Shown one piece after another: positions 14,301-25,036 of a stretch of 64,000 bases of DNA (its first letter is position 1; each line of letters starts with the position of its first letter). Origin of the DNA: Tanypteryx hageni (Eukaryota > Arthropoda > Insecta > Odonata > Petaluridae); contig CM054115.1 in the NCBI GenBank assembly GCA_028673005.1, forward strand, positions 107,317,172-107,381,171. The letters run 5' to 3'. The translations under genes were made by a program, and so were the position numbers. Below the pieces are notes generated by a model that had not been told where the DNA came from, searched no databases, and saw only the letters and a list, made by a program, of their open reading frames with translations.

Positions 14301-17300
14301 TGATAAAATTTTGATTATAAATTTCACACAGTAACACATTTTTAACTTATGTTCATGTAATGGTTGAATGTTTAATAAAAATGAAATTTCCTGTGGTTTT
14401 TGCTATTTTTTGGAGCCAGAAATTAAAAAAGTGAATACAAAAACATGTAAAACCAAGTCTCAAACCGTGTTAATCAAAACCGGTTACATTTTTTCGACTG
14501 TGTGTAACTGAAACAATGTAATTCAAGTATAATGGTAATTGAGAGTTACCTGTAATTATCTTTTTTGTATAGGCTAGATGGAAAATTAATTTTGAAAGAA
14601 AATCGTTTGTCATTTTATTGAAATTAATATTCAAGTAGATATGGTGAAATCAACTGGCTGAAAAAATTTCTTGTTACTTGTTACTCATTCTGGTAATTGA
14701 ACTCATTTTAGGATAAGATAAACCATTTTATTACTGGAAGAAAGTAATAGAGAAATACTTTGTATATACAGATTCACAAGTGATGGTTGGTGTAGAAAGA
14801 GGCAGACATTGGTTGAATTTCCATTGGAGGACCTTGATGCATCCTTATGGCTTGGAATGGAGGTTCCCTCATCTGGGTACAATTCATCCTACAAAAGGAA
14901 TTCATCTCTTTACAACCTTTATGGCGTTTCTAACCACTATGGCACCATGGATGGAGGACACTACACAGCTCACTGCAAGAGCAGTATTTTCCACAAGTAA
15001 TATTCCATTAAGTAACTTTCCTAATATTGTATGTGTATATATGCATGCATGTATATACAGGTTGATATGGAAATACCTCCAAAAACTTCGGGAGCTTGTT
15101 GAGTGGTTCAGAATAAAGAAAAAAATTCATGATTATATATATATATTTATGAGGTACAGCTCCATTTGGTCCATCCTGCTGAGTGGGAGTTGGGATCATA
15201 GAAGGAATTAAAGGAGCAGCATTGTAGTGCGTAACTTTATTAATGTTCTCAACAATCCTATGAAGTACATAAAAATCATAATAAATGTTCAATAAGACCT
15301 CCTTCTGAATGTATGCATGCTTTAGTCCTTCCTCTTAAGGACTGCCTGATACACTCAAAAAGTACAGGTTGTGCTGCAACAGTTTGACAAGCATTTTGAA
15401 TCCTCTGCCAAAGCTCCTCCCTTGTGTTAACATATTCAGCGTAAACCATGGTCTTTAGGGTCCCCCAAATGCAGAAATCACACGGATTCTTGGCAGAAAT
15501 TCCCTGTATTTTCCTTTTGCTTGTCTGTCAGATTTTTGGATCTCATTTTTGCACAAACTTTTTGCTTGTCCAAATGATCTGTCAAAATTTGATGGATGGC
15601 ATTTTTATTAATGTTCAGTTCATTGGCAATGAATCTAACCGACAACCGTCGGTCTGTAGCAATGAAAGACCTCACCCCGCTCCACATTCTCATCTTATTT
15701 CACCGTGGAAAGTCTTCCCCAGCGAATTGAATTGTTTGTTTTTTTTTCTTTGGCTCTTTTGTCTTTTTGGCGCCCCCTAGACTTTGACGCCCCCTAAACT
15801 TCTGCACCCCAAAACTTCTGCACCCCCTAAACTTCATCGCCCCCTAAACTTCAGTGCCCCATAAACTTTGGCGCCCCGAGCCAATGCCACATTGGTTTGC
15901 CCCTTAAGACGGCCCTGGCTAGTTCATTTATTAATTGAATGGTTTGTTACAAATTTTTGTTTGAGAAAAAAATTTTTACTTTCGCCATATACGAAGTATA
16001 TAGAAAGTATTGTTATCATGAAAAAAAGTCAAATTCAAGATTTCAATGGAAATACATGTTTTAAGGCCCCCTGAACATGTTTTGATTATTTTCTCGATGA
16101 TGTCTGTGTGTCTATGACTGGAATTTTGTAGGTGCTCTAACTCAAAAACTATTAATCAGGTCAATGTGAAATTTTATATTTGACATTTTTGTTAAAAGGA
16201 CAAGAACTGATTAGTTTTTGGTAAAAATCGGTCAACAGGAAGTGGGTGTTTACTCTTGTCACTTATCCATTTCTTTCAAATATTTGCTTTAATATTTGAT
16301 GAATGTAACAAATTATTGGAATAAAAGTTGTAGGAAATTTAATTTTCTACATCTTTTGTTCGAAACATTTTCTCATAACCCGGGAATGATGGCGCGGGGT
16401 TCTGTAGACATCACAGCCCTGTTTTATGACAGGGTTCCTTTACTTTTAGGTTTTCTGACTCTTACCCTTCAGAAGCTGCAGAGGCATGCGTCTTCAGTCA
16501 TTTTTGCCTAAAAACTAGTATCCTATGGTTATTCTTTAAGTTTGGATGTTTTTCTTAGACGGTGCAACCGAGTGTTGACAGAAATATCTGTGTTTTTAGT
16601 TTTGTGAGTGGTTTATACATTTTATTGTGAAATTATTGTTACTATTTGCATCGTTGGTGTTGTTGTTTATGATCTGGGATTGCTATTGAACAGTTACTTG
16701 ACTAATTACAAAATATAAAATTTCATATAAGAACAGATGTTATATTTTCCAAAATTTTTATTTTTCTCCCAGTTTTGTCAAATAATTGACATCTTAAAAT
16801 AAATTTTAATTAATCAAAAATATATCAAGAGGAAAAATTTATTTAAAATCAACCATTAATAATTTTTTAAACAAAAATATCCATGTGGTGTCCGAGACAC
16901 AACCTCTCACATTACAAAAATGTGCGCGAGTACTGCCAGGTTAAGAGATATTTTAAAAACTAATATTTTTAGCCGCCACCACCGCCCCGCCTACCGGCAA
17001 CTATTGTAAACACTTTACTCTTAGTTACGTCTTTGTAACACTCCTTTTTATTCTCTTAATTGTTGGAGATTTGTGGCCATATCCAATATCAGAAGGCTCT
17101 GGTTTGAGTTTATTTCTGTTCTTTCTAAAGCCTTGAAAATTTTCTCACTGTTCCTTAAAATATTTATTATTATTTTACCTGTTTGGAATTTTTAGATATA
17201 TTACAGGTATGGAGAAAGTCATGTGATGGTCACATCAGATTTTTACTTTCTCCATATATGAAGTATAGAGTATTGTTTTCGTGAAAAAAATTGAATTCGA

Positions 17301-19876
17301 AATTTCAATTGAAATACATGTTTAAACCCTTTGAGTGCCACGCTGATTTTGGTGGGTGTCTAAAAGTTCAGCAATTTTCCATCAATCTCTAAGAAAAATC
17401 ACATACATGCTATTTATTCATATTCCTGCCTGTTTCTTTCAGTAATTGCACAGATGATTACAAATATTAATTATATTAATGGAATGTTAGAGTTCATCTT
17501 GTGATTTTTTCTTTTAAAAAATTTTGTTTTTAATTTTTTTTATAAAAAAATGAAGTCAATTTTACATGGAATAAAGTATGGTATTTTATTCTTTTCGCTA
17601 GTATATTAACTTATTTTCATAAAGGCAATACATCCAGGTAAAACATTGCAAAAACTATCAAAAAATATTAAAAAATGAAATTACAGAAAAACATTTTTTT
17701 GCATAACTGCAATTTTAGCACTTTTTCATCAGTCTCTGAAAAATCACATACACGCTATTTATTCATATTTTAAGTGTTTCTTTCAGTAATTGCAGAAATG
17801 ATGTATAAAATATTACATTCTATAAAACTATATACTCATAACATATTTAATTAAAAAATTTTTTGCTAAGATTTTACACTTGAAAAAAAATTTTTTTAAT
17901 CACAAATATCTTCTAAAATCTCGAAATTTTCCTTCTCTTAATAACATTCGTCATCACTTAATGAGTTTATATAACAAAATCAATTCATTATCCTCAATTC
18001 TAACAGTGAAATTATCATTGCCTATAGAAGCCATCTTGAAAGAATAGAGGTAATATTTCGCGAAATTGAAAAAATCATAACTCAACAAATAATCAACTAA
18101 AACCAAAAAGAATGGAAGATATGTGAACTACGTAGGTTCCTCTTTCGATTGATACCATCATCTTTTGCCATCTGTCATTTGCATGTGGAACTATTACGAG
18201 TTTACGCTTACTCAGCATGGTCGACGATTTATCATTGTTGGTGCTTTGCTCTCAGGAAGCAAACAACGATATATCGTCGCGTGGCTCTGAAATGGTCCCC
18301 TGAACACATTTTGACTATTTTCTTGATGATTTCTGCGGGTGTGTCTCTGACCGGAATTTTGTGGGCACTATAACTCGAAAACTATTAATCATATCACTGT
18401 GAAATTTTATATTTAACATTTTTGTTAAAGAGAAAGAACTGATTAGATTTTGGTAAAAATCGGTCATCCGGAAGTGGGTGTTTACTCTTATCACATCCGT
18501 TATTTTGAAATATTTGTTTTAGCATTTGATAAATGTACTGGAATAAAAGTTGTAGGAAATTTAATTTTCTACAACCTTTGTTTGAAACATTCTCCCATAT
18601 AATGCATTGTTTAAGAGATTTTAAAAACTAAATTTTTTAGATGCCTTAACCACACTACCTACTATTGTAAACACTTTGTGCTCATTTTTATTTTCTTAAT
18701 TTTGGAGCTTTGGGGCTAGGCTAGGGTTTGAGTTTATTTCTTTGTGAAGTCTAACTTTTTCTCACACTTCCTTAAAATATTTATTATCATTTAACCTATT
18801 TGGAATTTTTAGAAATATTACAGGTATGGAGAAAGTCGTTGTGGCCACATCAGATTTTTTAAATGAAAAATTTTAGTACATGCAATTATTTTGTTTCATT
18901 TGTTTTTAAAAAATCATCTATGAAACATGTAGTCATACTTCCAGAATTTTTACATCAACTCAGTGAGGTCAGTTCATTGCGCGTCAATTCATTGCAGAAA
19001 AAAATCATCGTGCATCAATATATCACACCACATCAATTCATCACTCCCTGCTCCTCCCTGCCATACACCAGTCATGGTGTCTCACCTTCCAATTTGTCTT
19101 GTGATGAATTTGTTGAGCGATTAATTGATGCAGAATGAGTTTGTCGGACATTGTATTAACACGCGACGAATCTGTTGTGTGACAATTGTCATGTAATGAA
19201 TTGACCATGATGTTTTGATGATATACCACTTTGTACTCAACTTGAAGATGGCTCTTGATTTTTGCAAGCTAAGATTTGGAAAAAACCTTTTCTTGGATTC
19301 GGGTAATTACGGTAATTTCTTTTCTAAAATAGTCTCATATTCTTAAGATATATAATATTCATATAATGTTAATTTAAAAATATTCTGTGTTATTATTAGA
19401 GCATATTCTACATAAATAGATGCATTGAAAACCTTGGAATTCCTCCTAAATCTTTAAATTAGCCAAAAATTTTGATGGCTTTGGTAATAAATTGAGGTCT
19501 CCTAATACCTAGAAATTTTCATTTGGAAGGATTCCTTATCAATGGTTGTAAATGGAATTTCAAAATGGCTACCGATATTTTCATCAACTATTATTCTCAT
19601 TCAATCTATGCTTTTTTATATAACATTAGTTTGAGGTCTATCAATTCATATTTACAAAAAATATAATCTTGAAATAATGATGAACTTCTTTAGATTGTCT
19701 ATTTTAATTTTGTTATCAGTATTTAACTTGCTCATATTTACTAAAGTTATTGTAATCTAATTTTACCTTTTAGGTGGTACAAATTTGATGATCATGAAGT
19801 GTCAGAGCTTTCACCAAGTGAGGTGGTCTCTCCTGCTGCCTATATATTGTTCTACTCTTCAGTTGATGTGAGCTGA
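2231..19876 (+). CDS. USP8: USP8 ubiquitin-specific protease, 3' part (5 exons)
   Basis: Exons are 2231-2335, 7518-7772, 10860-10993, 14772-14996 and 19774-19876, spliced as phase 0, 0, 2, 2, then the stop. All introns are GT-AG. The product is the C-terminal part of a USP catalytic domain. USP8 removes ubiquitin from endosomal cargo such as receptor tyrosine kinases. Visible motifs: QQDSHEFL and LHEDLNK; a zinc ribbon made of CLQC in exon 2 and CPKC in exon 3; ILVIHFKR; the His box with [10 protein letters not shown]; the catalytic Asp region WYKFDDHEV; and the family ending AAYILFYSS. Only nine residues or so follow that ending, as in other USP8 proteins. The Cys box, the rhodanese domain and the MIT domain lie before the window. 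USP2/USP21 are the next-best families, but LHEDLNK and FDDHEVS favour USP8. Confidence 0.93.
2600..5960 (+). pseudogene. mariner transposase pseudogene (split)
   Basis: Broken frames in order give the helix-turn-helix region (NDRRLVIHE near 2845), a stretch like [14 protein letters not shown] (near 3015), the phrase [20 protein letters not shown] with small breaks (near 3185), and [14 protein letters not shown] around the second catalytic Asp (near 3345). The C-terminal part, including the KGINLPFL region, resumes after the hAT at 5750-5965. Many stops and frameshifts separate these pieces. The family call (mariner, SETMAR-type transposase) is firm. Confidence 0.88.
3421..5741. mobile_element. 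hAT element, 2.3 kb, non-autonomous, inside mariner
   Basis: The left tip is CAGGGGTGGCC (3421). The right tip is the complement of CAGGGGCAGCCC (ends 5741). The exact 8-bp duplication cctccata lies at 3413-3420 and 5742-5749, the hAT hallmark. Both ends also share a GCCTAGG word further in. I see no transposase: the frame at 4937-5374 matches nothing I recognise. Part of its interior (4640-5000) is related in inverted orientation to sequence at about 58.3-58.66 kb. Confidence 0.92.
6033..7517. other. USP8 intron, nothing recognised
   Basis: AT-rich intron between the mariner and the next exon. I see no coding similarity, and no repeat with clear ends. Confidence 0.5.
7518..7772 (+). CDS. 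USP8: USP8 exon (zinc-ribbon half 1)
   Basis: 85 codons in phase 0, with acceptor tccatag and donor gct|gtaagt. It encodes the [20 protein letters not shown] region, then [11 protein letters not shown], which carries the first CxxC of the USP zinc ribbon, then [14 protein letters not shown]. The first 25 or so residues are a variable linker. Confidence 0.94.
8233..8517 (+). mobile_element. 5'-truncated retroposon with (CA)n tail
   Basis: A 285-bp insert flanked by a perfect 16-bp direct repeat, tcagctgtgtaaatca (8217-8232 and 8518-8533). It ends in (AC)n. The long exact duplication, the simple-repeat tail and the absence of terminal inverted repeats indicate target-primed reverse transcription, so it is most likely a LINE 3' end. 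I cannot name the LINE family from 285 bp. Confidence 0.85.
8741..9123. mobile_element. Inverted-repeat element with hammerhead-like core
   Basis: Arms of about 36 bp (TTAAATGAAAAATTTAA then CACCTTATACAC) lie at 8742-8777, with a near-perfect reverse complement at 9086-9121. Between them are a CA-rich stretch and, on the minus strand at 8968-9003, a hammerhead-ribozyme-like fold. It resembles the terminal parts of Penelope-like elements. Classification is tentative. Confidence 0.55.
8968..9003 (-). ncRNA. Hammerhead-ribozyme-like motif (candidate)
   Basis: On the minus strand: CTGAGGA (9003-8997), one extra base, stem II GACATC/GATGTC with loop ACT, then GAAA (8980-8977) and a short palindrome around TGTACA. 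This fits the hammerhead core C-U-G-A-N-G-A ... G-A-A-A, apart from the extra base before stem II. I could not draw a convincing stem I. Confidence 0.4.
9364..9815. mobile_element. hAT MITE, 452 bp, perfect TSD
   Basis: The tips are CAGTTGTTCCCAACC and the complement of CAGCATTTCCCAACCGG. The exact 8-bp duplication gtctagta lies at 9356-9363 and 9816-9823. It was inserted into another repeat whose uninterrupted relative is at 44.5-44.8 kb, with the empty site gtctagta near 44616. It has no coding capacity. Confidence 0.93.
10860..10993 (+). CDS. USP8: USP8 exon (zinc-ribbon half 2)
   Basis: It starts in phase 0 and ends two bases into an Arg codon; acceptor ttttag, donor aag|gtatgt. It encodes [20 protein letters not shown] with the second CxxC, then [18 protein letters not shown], the segment before the fingers-palm junction. 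Confidence 0.94.
11706..12605. mobile_element. Foldback/Harbinger-like element, AAGCAAATGCTTA repeats
   Basis: A 900-bp element. The ends GGGTCGAGTGAATAAAAA and its reverse complement are flanked by the trinucleotide AAT on both sides (11703-11705 and 12606-12608). Both terminal regions carry arrays of the palindromes AAGCAAATGCTTA and AAGCATTTGCTTA (11725-11930 and 12440-12590), which would fold into a very strong hairpin. The 500-bp core has no recognisable protein. A 3-bp duplication fits PIF/Harbinger, but the array is more like a foldback element. Confidence 0.8.
12609..13930. other. USP8 intron, nothing firm
   Basis: It contains a (CT)n stretch near 12840 and an open frame at 13359-13652. 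That frame has no family signature and no supporting splice context, so I leave it uncalled. Confidence 0.4.
13938..14112 (+). mobile_element. tRNA-derived SINE, copy 1
   Basis: A tRNA-like head with B box GGTTCGAATCC (13992-14002) is preceded by an A-box-like segment near 13945. A body beginning acatggttgt is shared with the copy at 45.7 kb. The 3' part is gtaagagtggact..atggtct with an (ATT)n tail. The same 3' part occurs alone near 34.9 kb and, more diverged, at 46.1 kb, suggesting a shared LINE tail. Confidence 0.75.
14136..14219. repeat. 28-bp tandem repeat, 3 copies
   Basis: Three consecutive, essentially identical copies of a 28-bp unit starting taatgcaacttttcttatta, within a USP8 intron. 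Confidence 0.9.
14772..14996 (+). CDS. USP8: USP8 exon (His box)
   Basis: It completes the Arg codon and ends two bases into a Lys codon; acceptor tatacag, donor aa|gtaata. It encodes [15 protein letters not shown], then [20 protein letters not shown] ending HCK. The catalytic His is in GGHYTA. An insertion-like [12 protein letters not shown] replaces the shorter loop of other family members. Confidence 0.94.
15060..15700 (-). pseudogene. mariner-like transposase, internally deleted
   Basis: Minus strand. The helix-turn-helix part ([20 protein letters not shown], then [13 protein letters not shown]) lies at 15693-15478. It is followed directly at about 15440-15290 by a C-terminal tail like [20 protein letters not shown] ... 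GGLIEHLL. The DDE catalytic core between them is missing, so this is an internal-deletion derivative. The tail resembles the DUF4817-type transposases also seen at 39.6-40.2 kb. Confidence 0.8.
15769..15880. repeat. Short tandem array, GCGCCCCCTAAACTTC-like
   Basis: Five to six imperfect copies of a unit of about 20 bp (cgccccctaaacttc and variants). The array lies next to a gccccttaagacggccctgg segment that looks like the end of a hAT- or Harbinger-type element. It is unusually GC-rich for the window. Confidence 0.7.
15973..17242 (+). repeat. Repeat family A, copy 3 (with insertion)
   Basis: A full-length copy from the ACTTTC..TACGAAG..GAAAGT terminus to the CACATCAGATTTTT end. It is interrupted at 16379-16940 by a TTAA-type MITE. 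Without the insert it is about 0.7 kb. It is followed head to tail, with no spacer, by copy 4. Confidence 0.85.
16379..16940. mobile_element. piggyBac-like MITE inside family A
   Basis: It starts CCCGGGAATGATGGCGCGGG. Its right end, gtactgccagg, is followed by TTAA (16941-16944). The left flank reads tcataa rather than a clean ttaa, so one target copy has decayed. Sequence of family A resumes exactly after the TTAA. The termini are only partly complementary, so the class is tentative. Confidence 0.6.
17243..18860 (+). repeat. Repeat family A, copy 4 (with insertion)
   Basis: A second tandem copy, split at 17327-18293 by a piggyBac-like MITE that landed in the TTAA of the conserved word catgttttaaggtc. 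The right portion runs from cccctgaacac to the CACATCAGATTTTT end. Confidence 0.85.
17327..18293. mobile_element. piggyBac-like MITE, copy 1
   Basis: Homologous over its whole length, in the same orientation, to 21786-22739. The tip is CCCTTTGAGTGCCA. The TTAA duplications have decayed here (TTTAAA on the left, lost on the right). No transposase is visible. Confidence 0.85.
19774..19876 (+). CDS. USP8: USP8 last exon with stop
   Basis: It completes the Lys codon, then encodes [20 protein letters not shown], then [13 protein letters not shown] and a TGA stop at 19874-19876. It carries the catalytic Asp region. Acceptor ttttag. Confidence 0.95.
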
Positions 19877-20227
19877 AATGCGTGGTGATAATCCTCTGTG
19901 ATATTCATTTACTCTCTCCTCTCGTTAATAGCGAGATGGATTGATAAAACGACATATATTTAACAGATTTGCTCTGCTTACATAGCCTTTCTCCATATGA
20001 AGAAGTATGGTAATGCCTTGCCCATGGGCCAAATGAGTCAATATAATAATGCTGTTAAACTAAAATATGTCTTTTTGGCCATGAAATGGAGAAATAGAGT
20101 CAATATTTCTGCCGAGTGTATTTTGGCTGTTGTTGAATCATAAAAATGGCATTTTCACTAAAATTGATCATGATGTCTGGTATGTTATTGCTTCTGCATG
20201 AACCTTCCTCCTGTGATAAGTGGTTAT

Positions 20228-20233
20228 AATAAA
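20228..20233 (+). terminator. Candidate USP8 poly(A) signal
   Basis: AATAAA about 350 bases after the USP8 stop, within gttataataaagg. It is the first clear canonical hexamer downstream; use is inferred only. Confidence 0.45.
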
Positions 20234-21187
20234 GGTTTTGAAATGCCTTCATTATGTGGTCCAGAGAATGCATTAAGGGAAGCAGTAGATGGATCTGCCA
20301 TTATTGTTAGAGATCATGTAGACAAATGTTCAGATGTATTTTGTGAAAAGTTAAAAGTGAAAGATCAATGACGGTGGAAGTGCTTGGATAAAGCCCTTGT
20401 GCCTTACCCAATTTTAAATTTAGCATGATGGTCTTCTTTTGAGGTTAATATTATCAATGGAAAACTAATAATTGAAAAAATTGCAAGAAAGTAACTTATT
20501 CATTAGCAAATGTAAAAATAAAAACAGTAATTGTAATGAATTTTAGTATTTTAATGTTTAAACTATGCCTGCTTAAAATAATAAGTGTAAGAGGTTTATG
20601 TCCTTTTCCAGGAACAATTCTTTAGATGAAATATATTTCAAGGAAGGATTATCTTTTAACGAGATACATAATAGTGAGAAAAGGCTATGTGGAGGTTCCT
20701 ATCCTTGAAACATTTTTCAATAAACTTGTACAGCTGCTTAAAGTTGAAAATGGATTTAACCAGCCTGATGTTGCTTGTGCTGGATATTTTTTGGTGCTGT
20801 GAAAAAGAATGTAATAATACTTTGTCCATCTTGATTATTTCAATTTATGTGAAAGATTTTTATGGACATGATTTTAACTAATGTTGGTATTTTTCCAAAT
20901 ACTATTCAGTATAAGTGAAGGATTTTTATGACTTTCTTTACTTAACATGATAGTTAAAGATGCTAAGAATTTTTAACATTCCAGCTAATCCTACTGTAGC
21001 TATAATGGAAGTTATAAAAATTACAATCATGTATTTATGTATATTTGACTTGTAATTATGTGATGTTCTAGACCCTCTCCATTTTCATTTTTTTGTGCTT
21101 CTACTGGGAACTCAAGAAGGATGATGATGACTGCATGACTTATTGTTACAGAATTGGGTAATTGTGACAGCAACATAAAGGTCATTA
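20234..21187. other. Intergenic, nothing recognised
   Basis: AT-rich sequence with no coding similarity and no repeat ends that I can define. Confidence 0.5.
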
Positions 21188-21500
21188 TTTTTACTTTCTC
21201 ATATACATAGTATATGCAGAAAGTATTGTAATCGTGAAAAAATTGACTTCAAGATTTACAGAAATATACGTTTTAGGTATCCCTTAATCCAAAAAAGTTG
21301 TTTTTGCCATGTTGTCTGTCTGTCCATCTGTCTGTCTGTGCATGACTTGAAGAGTAAATAATTCAACAAATTCGAATGATGTTTCATATTCAGGCATACT
21401 ATTATCCAGAATGTGAAATAGGAAGAGATGAATAATATTGCACTACAATGAAGGGTAGTTTATTCTTGTTGATTTCACAAAAATTCAATTGATTGAAAAA
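21188..21500 (+). repeat. Repeat family A-related fragment
   Basis: It starts with the tttttactttct..gaaagtattg terminus, then a (CTGT)n run at about 21317-21340. It diverges from the other copies after about 150 bases, so it is probably a subfamily. Confidence 0.6.
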
Positions 21501-21785
21501 TGACTCGAATCATTCTGATTAAAATTCACCCAGTTACAGATCATGAAGTCATAAACAATTCTGCATAAGCTATATTTCTCAAAAAAGAAATACATGGCAT
21601 CCATAATGTATCGATTTTTATTCCCAGCCCTCCCCATTTCTCTCGGCCATCTTTGTCCAGCAATAATGCTTCAGTGCCTGTGTGACTTTGCCAATCCACA
21701 TAATACTTGATATTTATGTATGGTATAACTATTTTTATATCAAGTTTCATCTTCACAAATTTGAGGTAGGTAATCAATATATTAA

Positions 21786-22739
21786 CCCTTTGAGTGCCAT
21801 GCCGATTTCTGTGGGTATGCCCAAAAGTGCCATGGCTATTTCAGCAATTTTCATCAATCTCGAAGAAAAATCACATTCATGCTATTTATTCGTATTCTTG
21901 CCTGATTCTTTCAGTAATTGCACAAATGATTGCAGTCATTAATTATTTTTATATTAATTATATTTATGATTTTTTATTTAAAAAGTTTTGTTTTTCATTT
22001 TTTAATAAAATAATTAAAATTCAACTTTACATTGAATGAAGTATGTGGTATTTTATTCTTTTCGCTAGTATATTTAACTTATTTTCATAAAGGCAATACA
22101 TCTAGATAAAGATTGCAAAAGACCACAAAAAATATTAAAAAATGAAAATACAGAAAAATATATTTGCATAACTGCAATTTTAGCACTTTTTCATCAGCCT
22201 ATATGAAAAATCACTATTTATTCATAATTTTACGTGATTATTTCAGTAATTGCAGAAATGATATATAAAGCATTACATTATATAAAGCTATATTCATAAC
22301 ATTTATTTATAAAATAAAAAAATATTTTACTATGATTTTACATTCGAAAAAAAATACAAAATTCACTTATCTTCTAAGACCATGAAAACTTCCTCTAAAT
22401 AATCTTCATCATCACTTAATGAGTTTATGTAACAAAGCAGTTCATCATCCTCAATTCTAACAGTGAATTATCTTTGCTTGTAGAAGCCATCTTGAAAGAA
22501 TAGAGGTAATATTTCACGAAATTGAAAAAATCATAACTCAACAAATTGTCAACATGAACAAAAAAAAACGGAAGATACATGAACTACAGTCTCCTCTTTT
22601 GAGTGATACTATCATCTCCTGTCATATGTATGTGGAACTATTACAAGTTTACACTTACTCAGCATGGTCGACGATTTATCGTTGTTGGCACTTCTCGCTT
22701 AGGAAGCAAACAATATATCATTATGTGGTACTCAAAGGG
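21786..22739. mobile_element. piggyBac-like MITE, copy 2, intact TTAA
   Basis: A 954-bp element flanked by TTAA at 21782-21785 and 22740-22743. The tips are CCCTTTGAGTGCCA and the complement of CCCTTTGAGTACCA. TTAA targets with CCC..GGG ends are the piggyBac signature. It is a paralogue of 17327-18293. Confidence 0.9.
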
Positions 22740-23393
22740 TTAATAGTATTTACATGCAGTAGACATTTTCCATGGTTTTTTTGTTTCTGTAGCAGTAAGA
22801 GTTCCTTCCAGTCAGGAAAGATGTAGTGAAATTAAAAAGAAAAAAAAATCCTTAATCATGCCCTAGACCAGAGTTTCTGAACCGGTGGGTCGCAACCAGG
22901 GCCATCCCTAGGGTATGGTTAATCGGGGCAGTCACTCCTGGTCCTGTGTCAAAAGTGCTAAGCAGCAAGATGAAGATTGCTGCTAAGTGTGGACGACACT
23001 CAGAGTGTTAGGCTGAAAAGACATTTGAAACTAGCTACTTCTTTGTCATTGTAGGTCAGGTTCTCATGTCACTGACAACGTTTCAAACAAATGTAAGAGT
23101 ACACAGGTAATTTCAGCTTCCTATATGATTTAAAAAACTTGGAGAAATAACAAAAGGCAAAATGAAAAAGTATAAATTTGGACAACATATTGAGAGTTAA
23201 AGATTAACAAACTTGGAGAATTAACAGAAGACAAAATGAAAAAAGCTTATAAATTTGGACAACATATTGAATGATAAAGATTCACACATCAACATCATTA
23301 CAGACCTTTTCTTAGAACCATGTGCTTTGACGGTTGATCCACCAAGGAATGAAAAGTGCATTTGAAATCCTTAAGTTTCTAAAGTCGTTAAAT

Positions 23394-23876
23394 CAGGGGC
23401 CTCAAACTTGCGGGCCATATGCGGCTTGTGTCTTGCATTTATGTGGCCTGTAAAGTAAGTTACTTTTTGCTAAATGGCACAATCTCAACTCTGTTTCTTA
23501 GAAAATATTTCACGCATATGTTGGTAAATAATTTAAGGAGTTTATTAAATCAGCGCTTTTAAAATACCTGCAGTTTATTGCTCATTCCCATTTATAAAAA
23601 CCTTGCACATTTGGGGCACAAAATAATGTTCTTCCCACTGTCAGCATGTATTTTGCATTTCTCAACACTGAATTAATATTTTTATAAAGAATGGGTGCTG
23701 CACCATAGGATGGGGTAATTTCCTTCCTGCTGGAAGAATCTACAAAGAATACAGGTGTCAGAACTGGGAAAATATGAAATCCCGCCCACAGATCAGGTAT
23801 GGTGCCTTAATGCAGCCTTCGGATTTAGTGGAGAGCCTTCATGTGGCCCACACACTGATGTGAGTTTGAGACCCTG
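23394..23876. mobile_element. Inner hAT MITE, 483 bp
   Basis: The tips are CAGGGGCCTCAAACTTG and the complement of CAGGGTCTCAAACTCA. The 8-bp flanks cgttaaat (23386-23393) and cattaaat (23877-23884) match 7 of 8. Confidence 0.88.
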
Positions 23877-24456
23877 CATTAAATTGTTCCCTCCAAATAC
23901 AGAGATAACATAGGATTTTGTTAACAATTACGGTCACAGTGGCATTAGTGGACAGGTTTTTCGAAAGTTAAAATAATAATAAACATCTTAGGACAGCAAT
24001 GTCCCAAGAGAGATTGAGTGGAATGGCTACACTGTCTATTGAGAGAGAAATATCCTCAGATTTGGATTACAATGATCTGATGGCAGAGTAGGCTGCAAGA
24101 AAGTCAAGGAAGTTGACTTTCTGGAAGTAGGCCGAGCAATAAACAATGAGTTTTTATGCTACTTTAGCATTAAGTTGACCTCGCGTATTGTATGTTGTCA
24201 TTCATTTGAGATTTCTGTATGTTTATATTCATATCCAAATTGCAGGTATTCCAGAGCCATTTGTGACAAAATTGAACATAGATCATTATGAATCGGGCAT
24301 AAATGATCACATTATTGTTGGTTTTCCTAACGAAGGACTTTTTTTTGTTCTTGAACTCCAGAAACAATTCCCCATTTAAAAAAAAACAAAATATACAATA
24401 TTTTTTGCAATTATTTTTAGTGTGCGAATTATACCTTGATGATTTTAGATTGTTAA

Positions 24457-25036
24457 CCCGCCATTGGTCGCACTGTATTTTGTGATGCCGTTGGTCCTGG
24501 GTGAGGGGCATGCTTACCCAGAAGATTGTTCCTTTCTTGCAGTAAAAATAATTATTTGTTATATCATTTAAGCATTATCTTCCACAATTTTGTATCCTTA
24601 ATAAGTGTATGAGTAAAAATATAAATAAAAGAAGCATTAATATATTTCTCATTAAGATTATATTAATTTTCAATAATAACGTAAAATACTCGAATAAACA
24701 TCTTTAAAAAAATAAAACACTAGAAAAAATGTAGAAATTCCTATAAAAGTATAATAAAGCTAAAAATTTAATTGTAAAATTTCAATATGGTGAGGAGACT
24801 GGTACATAACAAATGTAACACACTTAACGGCAGGTGAAACGGCACTACCCCCTCAATCATATGCATCCCTAATTTTGCTACCAATGAACAAAAAATATCT
24901 GCGATAACATGTTATGTAAGTTCGAATACTTTTAAGAAGGTATACTGATCCCGAAAGTCTTAACTTGTATGGAAAAAAATGAGAGCATGTTTATTCTCGA
25001 GTTGAGGGATTCGCTTGCCACATGACCAACGGTGGG
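24457..25036. mobile_element. piggyBac-like MITE, 580 bp
   Basis: Flanked by TTAA at 24453-24456 and 25037-25040. The tips are CCCGCCATTGGTCG and the complement of CCCACCGTTGGTCA. Homologous, in inverse orientation, to the element at 44014-45402. Confidence 0.92.
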